Assembly (NCBI RefSeq): GCF_002293435.1
Contig: NZ_DBDF01000161.1
Coordinates: 19,465-61,113, forward strand
Reading direction: 5' to 3'
DNA: 41,649 nt
DNA from: Bacteroides sp. UBA939
GTDB lineage: Bacteria > Bacteroidota > Bacteroidia > Bacteroidales > Bacteroidaceae
The position numbers and the translations under genes are program-made. The notes below the pieces were generated by a model. The model was given only the letters and a program-made list of their open reading frames with translations, did no database searches and was not told the DNA's origin. Below, piece by piece: positions 34,548 to 41,649 of the stretch. The stretch's first letter is position 1, and each line of letters opens with the position of its first letter.

Positions 34548-34555
34548 CAAATATA
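34548..34555 (-). promoter_or_regulatory. -7 box of the four-Cys membrane protein gene
   Basis: The minus strand reads TATATTTG, a perfect TAnnTTTG, 50 bp before the ATG at 34497. No clear -33 box was found. Confidence 0.5.
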
Positions 34556-34589
34556 GAGCTATTTTCCTACGTAACATTTAATAAATGCA

Positions 34590-34597
34590 TATTTTTG
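34590..34597 (+). promoter_or_regulatory. -7 box of the DUF3810/mazG operon
   Basis: The plus strand reads TATTTTTG, fitting TAnnTTTG, 22 bp before the ATG at 34620. Together with the box at 34548-34555 it forms a compact divergent promoter region. Confidence 0.5.
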
Positions 34598-34619
34598 CCT
34601 TTCAAATTATGATTTAAGA

Positions 34620-35678
34620 ATGGAATACAAGCAAAGGATGCGCTACATAACACTGTGCGTGCTGTTATTGACTATTTGGACCACACAACTCATTCCGGTT
34701 ATGGGAAAAGTATATGCCGACCATATATATCCGGTCATTGCCTACTGCCTGTCCTTTTTCTCGCGGTTAATACCCTTCGCTATCGGAGATTTATTCATAG
34801 CCCTCAGTATTGCAGGCGTACTTCTCTACCCTGTTTATGCCCGTTGTTTTCAAAAGAAGAAATGGAAACGCATTTTGCTGAATGATGTAGAATATCTGCT
34901 ATGGATATACGCCTGGTTCTACCTTGCATGGGGACTGAATTACTCTCAGCCCAACTTCTACCAACGCACAAATATTCCCTATACCGCATACACTCCGGAA
35001 AACTTCCAAGAGTTCGTAGATGATTATGTTGAAAAGCTGAATGCCTCATATATGGATGTCACTTCCGTCAACAAAGACCTCATTTGCCGGGAAATCGTTA
35101 GCGGATACCACCAAATCAGTGATACATTGGGCGTACATCATCCTTTCCACAAATCCCCTCGGGTGAAAACAATGCTCTTCACGCCGCTAATCTCCGCAGT
35201 CGGAGTCACCGGAAGTATGGGACCTTTCTTCTGCGAATTTACCTTGAACGGAGATTTACTTCCTTCACAATATCCTGCTACATACGCCCACGAACTGGCA
35301 CACCTGCTGGGTATCTCCGGCGAAGCTGAAGCTAACTTCTACGCCTACCAGGTTTGTACCCGCTCACAATCACAAGACATCCGTTTCTGCGGATATTTCT
35401 CCGTATTAGGTCATGTACTGGGCAATGCCCGCCAACTGATGGGGGAAGAAGAATACAAGGAACTTTTCAACAGGATACGTCCTGAAATCATAGAACTTGC
35501 TCAAAAGAACCGTGAATACTGGATGAAGAAATATAGCCCTCTTGCCGGAAATATACAAGATTGGATATATGACTTGTACTTGAAAGGAAACAAGATACAA
35601 AGTGGCCGTAAGAACTATTCTGAAGTAGTAGGATTACTTATTTCTTATCACACATATTGCACCGGAAAGAAGAAATAA
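34620..35678 (+). CDS. DUF3810 membrane protein with HExxH motif
   Basis: This protein of 352 residues has three N-terminal membrane helices (about 8-26, 34-72, 91-106) and a large soluble C-terminal domain. That domain carries HELAH at 224-228 followed by Glu235 and Glu237 (TYAHELAHLLGISGEAEANF), the zinc-ligand layout of a gluzincin-type metallopeptidase. This suggests a membrane-bound protease or a relative. DUF3810 has no established function that I know of. The gene is followed 30 bp later by mazG and probably shares its transcript. Confidence 0.82.
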   Translation: MEYKQRMRYITLCVLLLTIWTTQLIPVMGKVYADHIYPVIAYCLSFFSRLIPFAIGDLFIALSIAGVLLYPVYARCFQKKKWKRILLNDVEYLLWIYAWFYLAWGLNYSQPNFYQRTNIPYTAYTPENFQEFVDDYVEKLNASYMDVTSVNKDLICREIVSGYHQISDTLGVHHPFHKSPRVKTMLFTPLISAVGVTGSMGPFFCEFTLNGDLLPSQYPATYAHELAHLLGISGEAEANFYAYQVCTRSQSQDIRFCGYFSVLGHVLGNARQLMGEEEYKELFNRIRPEIIELAQKNREYWMKKYSPLAGNIQDWIYDLYLKGNKIQSGRKNYSEVVGLLISYHTYCTGKKK

Positions 35679-35708
35679 CTCACCAATAATCAATAATAAA
35701 ATAAAGAA

Positions 35709-36497
35709 ATGTCACATACAAGAAAAGAACAGATGGAAGCCTTTGGACGCTTCCTTGACATACTCGACGAACTCCGCGAGAAATGTCCCTGGGATCGCAA
35801 ACAGACAAATGAAAGCTTGCGCCCCAATACTATTGAAGAGACTTATGAACTTTGTGATGCTTTGGTACGCGATGACAAAAACGATATCTGTAAAGAATTG
35901 GGTGATGTATTGCTCCATGTGGCTTTCTACGCCAAAATAGGTTCCGAGAAAGGTGATTTCGACATGAAGGATGTGTGCGACCATCTTTGTGAAAAATTAA
36001 TTTTCCGCCATCCGCATGTATTTGGTGATGTAAAGGCTGATACCGCCGGACAGGTTTCCGAAAACTGGGAACAACTGAAACTAAAGGAAAAAGATGGCAA
36101 CAAAAGCGTTCTAAGTGGCGTACCAGCTGCTTTACCTTCACTGATTAAGGCATACCGCATTCAGGATAAAGCCCGTAATGTTGGTTTTGACTGGGAAGAA
36201 CGCGAACAAGTTTGGGACAAAGTGAAAGAGGAAATCCGGGAATTCCAGACAGAAATCGCCAATATGAATAAGGATAAAGCGGAAGCCGAATTCGGCGATG
36301 TCCTGTTCAGCCTCATCAATGCCGCCCGGCTCTACAAAATTAATCCCGACAATGCATTGGAACGTACCAACCAAAAGTTTATCCGGCGTTTCAATTACCT
36401 GGAAGCGCATACCATTAAAGAAGGGAAGAATTTACACGAGATGACTTTGGAAGAAATGGATGTTATCTGGAATGAAGCCAAAAACAAAGGGAAATAG
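35709..36497 (+). CDS. mazG: Nucleoside triphosphate pyrophosphohydrolase MazG
   Basis: This enzyme hydrolyses NTPs and dNTPs to monophosphates plus pyrophosphate, a housecleaning role. The protein has 262 residues and contains two MazG repeats. The first has CPWDRKQTNESLRPNTIEET, YELCDALV and ELGDVLLHVAFYAKI, giving the E-E-x-x-E and E-x-x-D magnesium ligands. The second has NVGFDWEERE and AEFGDVLFSLINAARLY. The length agrees with E. coli MazG. It lies 30 bp after DUF3810 and ends at a strong bidirectional hairpin. No mazEF-type toxin-antitoxin genes are next to it. Confidence 0.96.
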   Translation: MSHTRKEQMEAFGRFLDILDELREKCPWDRKQTNESLRPNTIEETYELCDALVRDDKNDICKELGDVLLHVAFYAKIGSEKGDFDMKDVCDHLCEKLIFRHPHVFGDVKADTAGQVSENWEQLKLKEKDGNKSVLSGVPAALPSLIKAYRIQDKARNVGFDWEEREQVWDKVKEEIREFQTEIANMNKDKAEAEFGDVLFSLINAARLYKINPDNALERTNQKFIRRFNYLEAHTIKEGKNLHEMTLEEMDVIWNEAKNKGK

Positions 36498-36509
36498 GAA
36501 AAACAAAAA

Positions 36510-36567
36510 ACCTTATGAATAATTTCCGGAGGAAGCGATAACTTCTTCCTGCGATTATTCATAAGGT
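36510..36567. terminator. Bidirectional terminator hairpin
   Basis: ACCTTATGAATAAT (36510-36523) pairs perfectly over 14 bp with 36554-36567, and an inner GGAGGAAG/CTTCTTCC adds a second stem. It lies between converging genes (mazG and the Spy-like gene), with A-run and T-run flanks. Confidence 0.8.
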
Positions 36568-36593
36568 TCAACTATATATCCAATTTACAATTC

Positions 36594-37067
36594 CTATTTC
36601 TTTTTTCCTTCGTGATTTCGGGGAGGTTCGTTTTTCCTTTGCATACCCTTCAACAGTTCGCGATTAAAACGCATCTCCACCCGCTGTATCATATAGATTT
36701 TCTTAACGGAAAGTATCTTTTTAAACTTCTCATAATAAGTTTTTTCCAGACGATTGATGGAAATACGAATATCAAATACGCTTCCCATTATTTCATCGTA
36801 CTGCGCTTCGGTGGTTTTTTCATCCTTTCCTTTGCGAAGCAAATTCCATACCTCATCATTCAATTCCTTTTTACGGTCTTGCAGTTCAAAATAAACAGGA
36901 AAGAACTTGGCAGCTTCTTCCTTGTTCAGCCCCGCTTTCTCTGTGATATACGCTTTCTGTTTCGTACGGAATTCATCTGGGGATAAATGCTGGTTAGGTC
37001 CTTCCGTCGCCCACAATAAGGGCACAAAATTACACATTGTAACAAATAAAACAATCAGCTTTTTCAT
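36594..37067 (-). CDS. Spy/CnrX-like periplasmic helical protein
   Basis: From the ATG at 37067 the protein has 157 residues; a TTG four codons upstream is less likely. A signal peptide ends near LLWAT (residue 20). The mature protein is all helical and highly charged (NKEEAAKFFPVYFELQDRKK, MGSVFDIRISINRLEKTYY), with a basic tail. It resembles the Spy/CpxP/CnrX group of periplasmic chaperones and metal sensors, although the LTxxQ motif is not clear. It is the last gene of the ECF cluster. A sensor or chaperone role for that cluster is inference. Confidence 0.7.
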   Translation of the reverse strand: MKKLIVLFVTMCNFVPLLWATEGPNQHLSPDEFRTKQKAYITEKAGLNKEEAAKFFPVYFELQDRKKELNDEVWNLLRKGKDEKTTEAQYDEIMGSVFDIRISINRLEKTYYEKFKKILSVKKIYMIQRVEMRFNRELLKGMQRKNEPPRNHEGKKK

Positions 37068-37101
37068 TTTTCTTCTCAATACAAGTTACGTTGTTCCTAC
37101 A

Positions 37102-37479
37102 TTATTCCATATCGCTATCCGTGAGATAGACATACAACGAATAATCAGCCAGCATAGAATTATCCAGCACAGTACTAATATATTCATCAGAGACAACTTC
37201 CGTTTCACTTTCGTCCATTACTATTTGATCGGTAGCGGTGGCAGGTGTCCGGTCGGTAGAAGCAACACGAATTATCAATGCCGCTCCGACAAACATAGCA
37301 GTCATATACAACCAGGGCTTAATCCTCTCCCACTTCGTAGGTTCTCTCTTAAATGCAGGTTTCTCTTTTTCCGGAAGCCGGCTCATCACCTCTGAAGTAA
37401 GATTTTCAAAGTATCCTTCAGGAACATGGAAAACATTTTCTTTCCCTATCTTCTTCAAGATGTTATCTTCTTCTTTCAT
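37102..37479 (-). CDS. Single-pass anti-sigma-like membrane protein
   Basis: This protein of 125 residues has a cytoplasmic N-terminal part (1-53) with FHVPEGYFENLTSEVMSRLP, a motif common in small proteins beside Bacteroidetes ECF sigma factors. One membrane helix follows (about 54-73, PWLYMTAMFVGAALIIRVAS), then an acidic periplasmic tail. Topology and position directly after the sigma factor gene suggest it holds the sigma factor at the membrane, like CnrY. No zinc anti-sigma (HxxxCxxC) motif is present. Confidence 0.75.
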   Translation of the reverse strand: MKEEDNILKKIGKENVFHVPEGYFENLTSEVMSRLPEKEKPAFKREPTKWERIKPWLYMTAMFVGAALIIRVASTDRTPATATDQIVMDESETEVVSDEYISTVLDNSMLADYSLYVYLTDSDME

Positions 37480-37527
37480 AAGCTTTATTCTTCTCTGTCA
37501 GTTTAGACTATATTCTTTTATAAAGGT

Positions 37528-38082
37528 TTAAATCTCTCTTTCTAAAAACTTCTCGATCTTCTTTACGGCATGATGATAAGAGGCTTTCAAAGCGCCGACA
37601 GAGGTCCCGAACACCTCGGACATGTCTTCATACTTCATTTCTTGATAGTACTTTAAGTTGAATACCATACGCTGTTTTTCCGGTAAAGTATGTAATGCCT
37701 TTTGCAAAGCCATCTGTGCCTGATGACCCGAGAAGTACGGATCGCTTTCCAACTGTTGAAGTGCGGAGGCATCTTCATCATCAATAGAAACAGTAGTTAC
37801 GGCGCGTTGTTTATTAAGGAAAGTCAGACATTCGTTCAGTGCAATGCGATAGAGCCATGTAGAAAGTTTTGCGTCTCCCCGGAAATAGTCAATATTCATC
37901 CATGCCTTAATGAAAGTATTCTGAAGCAAATCATTGGTATCTTCATGCGAAAGCACCATGCGGCGGATTTGCCAGTATAATTGTTCGCTATATTGCGCCA
38001 CAATCATCTCAAACCCCCTCTTTTGTGTACTTTCATCTTGTAGAAGTCGCAGCACTTCGAGTTCATTATAGGAAGGATTCAT
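37528..38082 (-). CDS. ECF-type RNA polymerase sigma factor
   Basis: This sigma-70 family protein has 184 residues and only regions 2 and 4, which defines group IV (ECF). Region 2 has HEDTNDLLQNTFIKAWMNID and STWLYRIALNECLTFLNKQR. Region 4 has LPEKQRMVFNLKYYQEMKYE followed by SEVFGTSVGALKASYHHAVK, the helix-turn-helix. It directs RNA polymerase to stress or envelope regulons that cannot be named here. It starts 13 bp after the small T9SS-tail gene, and the anti-sigma-like gene follows 48 bp later. Confidence 0.95.
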   Translation of the reverse strand: MNPSYNELEVLRLLQDESTQKRGFEMIVAQYSEQLYWQIRRMVLSHEDTNDLLQNTFIKAWMNIDYFRGDAKLSTWLYRIALNECLTFLNKQRAVTTVSIDDEDASALQQLESDPYFSGHQAQMALQKALHTLPEKQRMVFNLKYYQEMKYEDMSEVFGTSVGALKASYHHAVKKIEKFLEREI

Positions 38083-38095
38083 CTATTCCGCTCGT

Positions 38096-38416
38096 TTATT
38101 TGATAACTACTTTCCGCACTACATTTCCTATTTTGAAGATATAATAACCTTTGGACAGATTGACCTGCACCGTTTCGTCTGTAGAATTAATGCGTATAGT
38201 AGTGAGTTTTACACCTACAATATTGTAGACTTCCATCTGAGAACCAGGCTCGGCATTTTGTACACGTACCAGATTATCTGCCGAAACAGTCAGCACAATT
38301 GTAGATTGCGGCTGCTCTTTTTGCACCGTTTCTTGCTTCCGGCCGTCTTGCGCCCATAACATGGACTGTGCCGAAAAAGTCAACATAAAAAAGAAACAAT
38401 GGAGTAACTTTCTCAT
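38096..38416 (-). CDS. Small secreted protein with T9SS-type C-terminal domain
   Basis: This protein of 106 residues has a signal peptide ending near MLWAQ (residue 23) and a short Gln/Glu-rich linker. Nearly all the rest (about 45-106) looks like a Por secretion-tail domain: VRVQNAEPGSQMEVYNIVGV, then a VNLSKGYYIFKIGNVVRKVV end with a terminal Lys. In T9SS species this domain sorts large cargo, but here there is no cargo domain. It heads the ECF cluster behind a strong promoter. The fold call is fairly good; the function is unknown. Confidence 0.75.
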   Translation of the reverse strand: MRKLLHCFFFMLTFSAQSMLWAQDGRKQETVQKEQPQSTIVLTVSADNLVRVQNAEPGSQMEVYNIVGVKLTTIRINSTDETVQVNLSKGYYIFKIGNVVRKVVIK

Positions 38417-38447
38417 CTATAAGCCTCTGTTTTCAGATTATTCCGTA

Positions 38448-38479
38448 CAAATATACGGCATTCAATTCGATTAAACAAA
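38448..38479 (-). promoter_or_regulatory. Bacteroides-type promoter of the ECF cluster
   Basis: On the minus strand, TTTG (complement of 38476-38479) is followed by a 20-nt spacer and TATATTTG (complement of 38448-38455). Both boxes and the spacing match the housekeeping consensus. It lies 31 bp before the T9SS-tail gene and would drive all four genes, so basal expression probably does not need the ECF factor itself. Confidence 0.8.
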
Positions 38480-38535
38480 AATCTGACAGTTAAATGATGA
38501 TTATTTGCCTCATGAATAATGTAGGTTAGAGTAGA

Positions 38536-39450
38536 CTAAACATTCAAACATAGCGTTTCGCTCGCCAGAACAGTCTCCGGGAAAACAATTGAGGCTTCTT
38601 CAAGCAAAATATTCTCATCTTCATACCGGGCTGAGAAATGCCCGATAAGCAACTTCTTCACTTCGGCCGCCTTAGCTATTTCTCCGGCTTGAGTGGCTGT
38701 GGTATGATATGTTTCCCTGGCGCGAGGCAAATTCGCATCTGCAAAGGTGGCCTCATGAAACAATAAATCGACCCCCCTGATCTGTTCTATTATCCCGGGC
38801 GTACAGATAGTATCCGAACAATAGGCATAACGACGAGGTAATGCAGACGGCCGTGTGAGCAAAGAATTAGGAATCACTTCCCCTTCGGGTGTGGTATAAT
38901 CCAGTCCGTTCTTAATCTTATTCAGTTCGTACACCGGCACTTTGTAGAAATCAACCATTTCCCGGATTATATGGTTGGGGCATTGTTTCTCTGCGAACAA
39001 AAAGCCACAGCACGGAATACGGTGGCGCAACGGTATGGTAGTCACCGTCAAAGAACGGTCTTCATATACGATTACGGGAGTATTCGTTTCGAACTCATGA
39101 AAAAGAACCTTATAGGTCATTTGCCGGCAAAAAAAGTCCAGCATCGGAGCCAGCAAATCTTCCAACCCCTTGGGTGAATGAATATGCAACTGTGCTGTTC
39201 TTCCTAACAAATTAAGCGTAGATATCAATCCTAACAAACCAAAACAGTGGTCTCCATGCAAATGAGAAATAAAAATATGATTCAGCCGTGAGAACTTTAG
39301 CCTGGATTTACGAAACTGCAACTGCGCCCCTTCCCCGCAATCTATCATATAGAGTTTATCGCGTACATTCACCACCTGCGAAGAAGCAAAGTGACGGGTA
39401 GTAGGCAGCGCGGAACCGCAGCCAAGAATATGTAATTCAAATTTCTCCAT
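38536..39450 (-). CDS. rnz: Ribonuclease Z
   Basis: This metallo-beta-lactamase-fold endonuclease trims tRNA 3' ends. The protein has 304 residues, the short RNase Z form. It begins with LHILGCGSALPTTRHFASSQ. The zinc motif is HLHGDH at 63-68. GLLGLISTLNL, PLRHRIPCCGF, a late DLLFHEATFAD and LLIGHFSARYED complete the family pattern. It lies after the rpsA terminator and has its own TAAGTTTG box directly upstream. Confidence 0.96.
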   Translation of the reverse strand: MEKFELHILGCGSALPTTRHFASSQVVNVRDKLYMIDCGEGAQLQFRKSRLKFSRLNHIFISHLHGDHCFGLLGLISTLNLLGRTAQLHIHSPKGLEDLLAPMLDFFCRQMTYKVLFHEFETNTPVIVYEDRSLTVTTIPLRHRIPCCGFLFAEKQCPNHIIREMVDFYKVPVYELNKIKNGLDYTTPEGEVIPNSLLTRPSALPRRYAYCSDTICTPGIIEQIRGVDLLFHEATFADANLPRARETYHTTATQAGEIAKAAEVKKLLIGHFSARYEDENILLEEASIVFPETVLASETLCLNV

Positions 39451-39458
39451 AACGCCTG

Positions 39459-39466
39459 CAAACTTA
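39459..39466 (-). promoter_or_regulatory. -7 box of rnz
   Basis: The minus strand reads TAAGTTTG, fitting TAnnTTTG, ending 8 nt before the rnz ATG. No -33 box was found, and the transcript would be nearly leaderless. Confidence 0.4.
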
Positions 39467-39486
39467 CATAAAAATCACGAAAAAGA

Positions 39487-39515
39487 AAGGGTGCCTGTGA
39501 AAAACAAGCACCCTT
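39487..39515 (-). terminator. Terminator after rpsA
   Basis: AAGGGTGC (39487-39494) pairs with GCACCCTT (39508-39515), and the stem extends inward with TGT/ACA. The minus-strand read continues as TCTTTTTC. It lies about 22 bp past the rpsA stop. Confidence 0.85.
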
Positions 39516-39537
39516 ACCTTATTATATATAGAAGTTA

Positions 39538-41334
39538 TTACTTCTTTCCAGCTTCCATTTGCTCTTTCAAAGCAGCCAAAGCATCAATGTCGCCCAGAGT
39601 AGTAGAGGCAGTCTGGTTTTGAATAGCCGGGGCCTCTTCTCTTTTGGTATTGTTTGTTTTCTTAGCAGCCGCTTTCTTTTCAGCTCTTTCTTCTGCCTTA
39701 GCAGCATCTTCGAAGATACGGCTGTGAGAAAGGATGATGCGCTTAGCGTCTTTGTTGAACTCAATAACTTTGAATGAAAGTTTTTCGTCCATCTGAGCCT
39801 GAGAACCATCTTCTTTAACAAGATGTTTCGGAGTAGCGAAACCTTCTACGCCATAAGGCAAAGAAACAACGGCGCCCTTATCCAACATTTCGATAATAGT
39901 ACCTTCGTGTACGGAACCTACGGTGAATACAGTTTCGAATACATCCCAGGGGTTTTCTTCGAGTTGCTTGTGGCCAAGGCTCAAGCGACGGTTTTCCTTA
40001 TCAATTTCCAGAACCTGAACTTCAATGTCGGCACCAATATGAGTGAACTCAGACGGATGTTTAACTTTCTTAGTCCAAGACAGGTCAGAGATATGGATCA
40101 AGCCGTCAACACCTTCTTCGATTTCAACAAATACACCGAAGTTAGTGAAGTTACGAACTTTTGCAGTATGCTTGGAACCGATAGGATACTTGTCTTCGAT
40201 AGTTTCCCACGGATCTTGTTTCAACTGTTTGATACCCAAAGACATCTTACGTTCTTCGCGATCCAAAGTCAGAATTACGGCTTCTACTTCGTCACCCACC
40301 TTCATGAAGTCCTGTGCAGAACGCAAGTGTTGTGACCAAGACATTTCAGACACGTGAATCAAACCTTCAACACCCGGAGCGATTTCGATGAATGCACCGT
40401 AGTCAGCCATAACCACTACTTTACCTTTCACCTTGTCACCTACTTTCAACTCTGCATCAAGAGCATCCCAAGGATGCGGAGTGAGTTGTTTCAGACCAAG
40501 AGCGATGCGTTTCTTTTCATCGTCGAAATCAAGGATAACAACGTTGAGTTTCTGGTCGAGTTCAACCACTTCTTTCGGATCGCTAACACGTCCCCAGGAC
40601 AGGTCGGTAATATGGATCAAACCATCTACGCCACCCAGGTCGATAAATACACCGTAAGAGGTGATATTCTTAACGGTACCCTCAAGAACTTGTCCTTTTT
40701 CGAGTTTACCGATGATTTCTTTCTTCTGTTGTTCCAGTTCGGCTTCGATAAGAGCTTTGTGGGAAACAACAACGTTTTTGAATTCCTGATTGATTTTAAC
40801 AACCTTGAATTCCATCGTTTTGCCAACGAATACATCGTAGTCGCGGATAGGTTTCACGTCGATCTGAGAACCCGGCAAGAATGCTTCGATACCGAATACG
40901 TCGACAATCATACCACCCTTCGTGCGGCACTTGATGTAACCCTTGATAATTTCTTCATTTTCCAGAGCAGCGTTAACGCGATCCCAAGAGCGGGTAGCAC
41001 GTGCTTTTCTGTGAGACAGAACCAACTGTCCTTTTTTGTCTTCCTGATTTTCGATGTACACTTCTACGGTATCACCTACTTTTAAATCAGGGTTGTAGCG
41101 GAATTCATTCAAAGGAATGATACCGTCTGATTTGTAACCAATGTTCACAACGACTTCGCGTTTGTTCATTGCGATTACAGTTCCGTCAACTACCTCACGG
41201 TCGTTAACCTTGTTAAGCGTACTGTCGTATGCTTTTTCCATCTCTTCTTGGCTGGCGCCGGCGAAGCTTTCACCATTTTCATAGGCATCCCAATTGAAGT
41301 CTTCAACAGGAGCTACATTTTTCAAATCTTCCAT
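39538..41334 (-). CDS. rpsA: 30S ribosomal protein S1
   Basis: S1 binds mRNA on the 30S subunit. From the ATG at 41334 the protein has 598 residues; a TTG one codon upstream is not needed. An acidic N-terminus leads into six S1 OB-fold repeats, the later ones with the repeated pattern GVFIDLGGVDGLIHITDLSW, AFIEIAPGVEGLIHVSEMSW and GVFVEIEEGVDGLIHISDLS. The C-terminal 70 residues are a Lys/Glu/Ala-rich tail. It has its own consensus promoter and terminator. Bacteroides leaders generally lack Shine-Dalgarno sequences, so S1 is likely important for initiation here. Confidence 0.97.
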   Translation of the reverse strand: MEDLKNVAPVEDFNWDAYENGESFAGASQEEMEKAYDSTLNKVNDREVVDGTVIAMNKREVVVNIGYKSDGIIPLNEFRYNPDLKVGDTVEVYIENQEDKKGQLVLSHRKARATRSWDRVNAALENEEIIKGYIKCRTKGGMIVDVFGIEAFLPGSQIDVKPIRDYDVFVGKTMEFKVVKINQEFKNVVVSHKALIEAELEQQKKEIIGKLEKGQVLEGTVKNITSYGVFIDLGGVDGLIHITDLSWGRVSDPKEVVELDQKLNVVILDFDDEKKRIALGLKQLTPHPWDALDAELKVGDKVKGKVVVMADYGAFIEIAPGVEGLIHVSEMSWSQHLRSAQDFMKVGDEVEAVILTLDREERKMSLGIKQLKQDPWETIEDKYPIGSKHTAKVRNFTNFGVFVEIEEGVDGLIHISDLSWTKKVKHPSEFTHIGADIEVQVLEIDKENRRLSLGHKQLEENPWDVFETVFTVGSVHEGTIIEMLDKGAVVSLPYGVEGFATPKHLVKEDGSQAQMDEKLSFKVIEFNKDAKRIILSHSRIFEDAAKAEERAEKKAAAKKTNNTKREEAPAIQNQTASTTLGDIDALAALKEQMEAGKK

Positions 41335-41394
41335 CAAATAAGTTGTTTTTTTAATTAATTGAGTGAGACATTATATTAGCTCATAAATCGGGCG

Positions 41395-41425
41395 CAAAGA
41401 TAGAAGTATTTTCTTGAAGTGCAAA
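41395..41425 (-). promoter_or_regulatory. Consensus promoter of rpsA
   Basis: On the minus strand, TTTG (complement of 41422-41425) with a 19-nt spacer counted from its end leads to TATCTTTG (complement of 41395-41402). This is a full match to the Bacteroides -33/-7 consensus. The leader would be about 55 nt. Confidence 0.85.
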
Positions 41426-41530
41426 AGGTTCTACCTGATATTTCTCCGTCTTTTTCAATATTTCCCATAATAATGTACGCACGTGCGCGCTCGATCAGGC
41501 GCGTAATTCTCTATTTTTTCTTGAGGCCTT

Positions 41531-41597
41531 GTTACACACACATTTTAATTAATAGGTAGGGGGTACCTACCACCTATTAATTAAAAATGTGTGTAAC
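41531..41597. repeat. 67-bp near-perfect palindrome upstream of rpsA
   Basis: The left arm begins GTTACACACACATTTTAATT and the right arm ends with its near complement. The centre is GGTACC at 41562-41567. The arms of about 33 bp differ by one shifted base and a few mismatches near the centre. It lies about 105 bp upstream of the rpsA promoter. The 41426-41649 region holds no gene that I can see. Confidence 0.85.
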
Positions 41598-41649
41598 ACA
41601 TAACATTAAAAAACTATAGATATTAAATATCAATACTTCGGTAAATAAT

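Noticed and set aside
35709..36497. mazG as part of a toxin-antitoxin system
   Set aside because: No mazE/mazF or other small toxin pair lies beside it; the neighbours are DUF3810 and a terminator.
1..41649. tRNA, rRNA or riboswitch genes
   Set aside because: Reading the intergenic regions gave no cloverleaf, rRNA or known riboswitch core that I could recognise; a covariance-model scan would be decisive.

Overview
The window looks like chromosomal DNA of a Bacteroides-type bacterium (order Bacteroidales). The reasons are Bacteroidales-restricted families (DUF4837, DUF3810, DUF6340, DUF4105/Lnb, a SecA of about 1,100 residues), A-rich leaders mostly without Shine-Dalgarno sequences, and several copies of the Bacteroides promoter (TTTG or TTG, 19-20 nt, TAnnTTTG). 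Nearly all genes are conserved core genes. Accessory content is limited to one insertion sequence, one broken receptor gene and several repeat arrays. I saw no tRNA, rRNA, CRISPR array, phage or conjugative module.

Layout. Positions 1-126 hold an array of short palindromes with an exact 22-bp period. Positions 167-16250 are almost entirely minus-strand. Read in the direction of transcription, they hold an envelope-biogenesis operon (coaX, outer-membrane barrel, TPR protein, lptC, CNNM/CBS protein, ppiD). This is followed by rlmN, a DUF4837 lipoprotein, and a second run (pdxA, sigma-54 activator, lptE, TPR-like protein, secG), then an MFS transporter paired with a PqqD-like protein. Positions 16332-19873 hold a DUF1343 (NamZ-type) lipoprotein, an IS4-family element, the 3' remnant of an outer-membrane receptor, and a 7-bp repeat array that can fold into a hairpin.

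Positions 19951-27837 are plus-strand: a probable lipoprotein N-acyltransferase (Lnb, DUF4105), an alkaline-phosphatase-fold protein that appears to have lost its active site, secA, a DUF6340 lipoprotein and a small acidic protein. Positions 27933-34497 are minus-strand: a large secreted double beta-helix/beta-propeller protein, valS and a Cys-motif membrane protein. A short plus-strand pair follows (DUF3810 membrane protein, mazG). The rest is minus-strand: rpsA, rnz, and a four-gene ECF-sigma cluster (small protein with a T9SS-like C-terminal domain, sigma factor, anti-sigma-like membrane protein, Spy/CnrX-like periplasmic protein).

How the genes work together. Much of the window concerns the cell envelope: protein export (SecA, SecG), periplasmic folding (PpiD), LPS transport (LptC, LptE), lipoprotein maturation (Lnb) and several of its likely lipoprotein substrates, peptidoglycan turnover (DUF1343) and probable envelope-stress signalling (the ECF cluster). 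The observations most worth following are the predicted pseudoenzyme coupled to Lnb, the CnrYXH-like ECF module headed by a minimal T9SS-tail protein, a PqqD-like protein with no RiPP enzyme nearby, and several structured repeats. All family calls come from reading motifs; no database search was possible.
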